From Prevotellaceae bacterium (GTDB lineage Bacteria > Bacteroidota > Bacteroidia > Bacteroidales > UBA932), in NCBI GenBank assembly GCA_031257655.1, contig JAIROF010000173.1, positions 1 to 43,936 of the forward strand: 43,936 nt of DNA, given 5' to 3'. A model generated the notes under the pieces. The model made no database searches. It had not been told where the DNA came from and saw only the letters and a program-made list of their open reading frames with translations. Positions 42,078 through 43,936 of this stretch are shown here, in pieces (position 1 is the first letter of the stretch; the number at the start of each line of letters is the position of its first letter). A program made the translations under genes and the position numbers.

Positions 42078-43876
42078 TGCTTCACTTTGCTTATTTTTTC
42101 TTGCAGCTGCGGCGAATTTCCCCCATTTTCCACCACTCGCTGCCAATAAATCAGGGCGTTGCTATACTCCTTTAGCTTGTAGAGCACATCGCCGTAGTGC
42201 TCCAGCATTACCGGTTCTTTGTCGCCGCCCTTAACCAGCGCCTGCCGGAAAATTTGCTTTGAATCGTCGTACCTGCCCATGCAGTACAAAATCCATGCGT
42301 AGGTATCGAGAAAAATCGGGTTTTCGGGTTCGGCGTCGATGGTAATCTTGCTTAGCGCCAGCGCTTTTTTCAGCTTTCGGTTGCTCAGGCTCAGGCAGTA
42401 GGCGTAGTTGTTCATGGCCGTGTAGCTGTTGGGGGTAAGGCGGAGCAGGAGGTTAAAGTAGTTGTCGGACTTGGCGTAATTTTTCAGGTTAAAGTAAACG
42501 TCGGCCAGCGATGAGTAGAGCCTCGCTAAGAATGCGGTGTCGGCGGGTTCGGCGTGGTGCTTTTGGGCTTGCAGGAAAGCGTCGAGGGCGCTGTGGTAGC
42601 CTTTTTGCTGGGAGTAGGCCAGGCCCTTTACGAAAAAGGCTGTATGCTTATCGGGCAGCAGGCTGGCGTATCGGTCGGCTTCGCGCAGCAGCAGGTCCCA
42701 CTCCCGGCCGCCAACGAGCAAATCTAAGTAGAGCTGCCACGCCTCGTGGAAGGCAAGGTATTCGTTGGCGTGGGATGCAAAGAATTTCGATTTTTTTCCG
42801 CTGAGGATTACGTCTCTCAGGGCGTCGTCATTTTCGCCTCTCAGCGTCATCAGCTTGAGGATGCTGAGGGCGTACCCCAGCCTGCCCGTTTGGAGGAGGT
42901 AGGCTGCGTATATCGCCTCCAGCTGGTAGCTGTAGGCCGATCGCGCCAGCGCGTAGAGTGAGTCTATTGTAGCGGTGTAGCCCTGCTCTACGGAGGGGAA
43001 GCGCTGCAGGAATGCCAGCATTTGCCACTTTTGCAGCGTTGGCGTCGATTCGTTGGAAAACAGCTGCATCAGGCTGCGAAAGTAGCTGTCGAAGCTGGAG
43101 GTGCGGCGGTAGAAGTCCGACAGGGAAAGCTGCAGCTCATACGAGGTAGAATCGAGCGCTTTGGCCTGCAAAATCGCATCAAAGGCGAGCGAATCGGATT
43201 TGGCCACGCCGTACAGCTCGGAGAGGAGTAGCCAGTACTGCTGCTCGTTGGGGTAGAGGGCCAGCAGCTGCCTCACCTCGCCAATGGCTTCGCTCACCTT
43301 ACCCTGCTTCAGCAGGACGTTTTGCATGGAGAGGATGTTTGGCTCGGTGGGGCCAAACTTTTGCCGGTGGTGCACGAGCAGCTGCTCGGCCTTGTCGTAG
43401 CGCCCCTGTGCGTCGTAAATTGCCAGCAGGGCGTGGTAGGCTTCCGCGATTTGAGGATTTTGCGCAATGGTTTTCCTGAAAAAATGCTGCGCATCAGCGC
43501 CCGTATTTGCGCAGAGCTGCGCCAGGTGGAGGGTGTACCAAACGTTAGCCGAATCGAGCGCGTAGGCTGCCTCGGCCAGCCGGCGCGCCTCCGGCAGGCG
43601 TCCCCTCAGGGCGTAGGCGTTGGAGAGCTCGTAGTAGCAGGCGTCGCAGTAGGGGTCGGCTTTGATGGCCTGCTCAAAGCAGTAGGCGGCGCTGCCCGCG
43701 TCGCCGTACAGAAGCCGCCTTTTACCCTCGCAGAAAAAGAATATTTGCTTCATGCGCTTGTGCTCAGACACAGCCTTTCGCTTGCCCGTCGGCGGCGCCG
43801 GCAGCTTGGCCCCCACCGCCGACGGAGCGGCAATGGCGAGAAAAAAAAGAAAAATTATGGTTTTCAGACAGCTCAA
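42074..43876 (-). CDS. Tetratricopeptide-repeat secreted protein
   Basis: A 600-aa protein of TPR helices throughout: AAYCFEQAIKADPYCDACYY, then ALRGRLPEARRLAEAAYALD, ALLAIYDAQGRYDKAEQLLV and NPIFLDTYAWILYCMGRYDD. The N-terminus (KTIIFLFFLAIAAPSAVGA) is a signal peptide, so it acts in the periplasm or at the outer membrane as a scaffold. The frame requires a TTG start at 43876, because a TAA lies in frame upstream; the ATG nearby is out of frame. It overlaps the EnvC-like gene by 4 nt; in other Bacteroidales a DUF4292 gene commonly lies between such genes but is missing here. Partner proteins are unknown. Confidence 0.88.
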   Translation of the reverse strand: MSCLKTIIFLFFLAIAAPSAVGAKLPAPPTGKRKAVSEHKRMKQIFFFCEGKRRLLYGDAGSAAYCFEQAIKADPYCDACYYELSNAYALRGRLPEARRLAEAAYALDSANVWYTLHLAQLCANTGADAQHFFRKTIAQNPQIAEAYHALLAIYDAQGRYDKAEQLLVHHRQKFGPTEPNILSMQNVLLKQGKVSEAIGEVRQLLALYPNEQQYWLLLSELYGVAKSDSLAFDAILQAKALDSTSYELQLSLSDFYRRTSSFDSYFRSLMQLFSNESTPTLQKWQMLAFLQRFPSVEQGYTATIDSLYALARSAYSYQLEAIYAAYLLQTGRLGYALSILKLMTLRGENDDALRDVILSGKKSKFFASHANEYLAFHEAWQLYLDLLVGGREWDLLLREADRYASLLPDKHTAFFVKGLAYSQQKGYHSALDAFLQAQKHHAEPADTAFLARLYSSLADVYFNLKNYAKSDNYFNLLLRLTPNSYTAMNNYAYCLSLSNRKLKKALALSKITIDAEPENPIFLDTYAWILYCMGRYDDSKQIFRQALVKGGDKEPVMLEHYGDVLYKLKEYSNALIYWQRVVENGGNSPQLQEKISKVKQ

Positions 43877-43910
43877 ATTTTAAGCATACAAAAAAATTAG
43901 CAGTAAAAAT

Positions 43911-43936
43911 CAGCAGCAGCAGCAGCAGCAGCAGCA
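43911..43936. repeat. CAG triplet tract at the window edge
   Basis: Eight CAG units plus CA, 34 nt upstream of the TPR gene and running to the last base. Similar GCN tracts occur in the low-complexity linker of the PorE-like gene (around 21640-21670). A truncated tract at the edge is what a short-read assembly break looks like. Confidence 0.85.

Overview
The window looks like a chromosomal segment of an uncultured or unusual member of the Bacteroidales (phylum Bacteroidota). Evidence: housekeeping genes of Bacteroidales type (methylmalonyl-CoA mutase large subunit, coaX-barrel-lptC-CNNM-SurA/PpiD order, sufB, asnS, rpoN); several promoters with the Bacteroidota -7 consensus TAnnTTTG and a TTTG/TTG about 18-23 nt upstream; weak Shine-Dalgarno signals; and a type IX secretion (T9SS) cassette. 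Most genes are GC-rich, while 2.3-6.9 kb is clearly richer in AT. Species cannot be named from the sequence alone.

Layout. 0.1-2.3 kb: mutB, without mutA beside it. 2.3-6.9 kb: an AT-rich accessory island with a HEPN/MNT toxin-antitoxin pair (the HEPN gene is broken or shifted by one base in a T6 run) and, divergent from it, a compact three-gene operon: DUF262 protein, DUF3696-type AAA ATPase and a 271-aa protein I do not recognise. The operon resembles an anti-phage defence system and is the best candidate for an undescribed system. 7.2-8.6 kb: a bactofilin and a short-chain polyprenyl diphosphate synthase. 8.7-12.5 kb: an AsmA-like envelope protein and an orphan histidine kinase. 12.9-13.9 kb: a GH43 lipoprotein. 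14.0-14.14 kb: a previously unannotated-looking structured small RNA with its own promoter. 14.2-18.1 kb: coaX, a beta-barrel protein, lptC and a CNNM/CorC protein, packed as one operon with promoter and terminator. 18.2-20.3 kb: a periplasmic PpiD/SurA-type foldase.

20.4-20.9 kb is a nested palindrome between convergent genes. 20.9-33.9 kb is the T9SS cassette on the minus strand: PorP/SprF, a 3094-aa DUF11-repeat surface protein with a gliding-motility-type C-terminal domain, and a PorE-like TPR/PD40/CarboxypepD protein that appears to end in a SPOR-like rather than OmpA domain. The three probably work together: the giant protein is exported and anchored, PorP/SprF is its outer-membrane partner, and the PorE-like protein tethers the machinery to peptidoglycan.

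34.2-43.9 kb: sufB without sufC/sufD beside it; a repeat-rich divergent intergenic region built of heptamer arrays and hairpins; an Rnl2-like RNA ligase; asnS-rpoN (overlapping); and a TPR lipoprotein-like or secreted protein, an EnvC-type degenerate M23 protein and dinB in a tight operon. The window ends inside a CAG triplet tract, possibly an assembly edge. I found no tRNA, rRNA, CRISPR array or complete insertion sequence.
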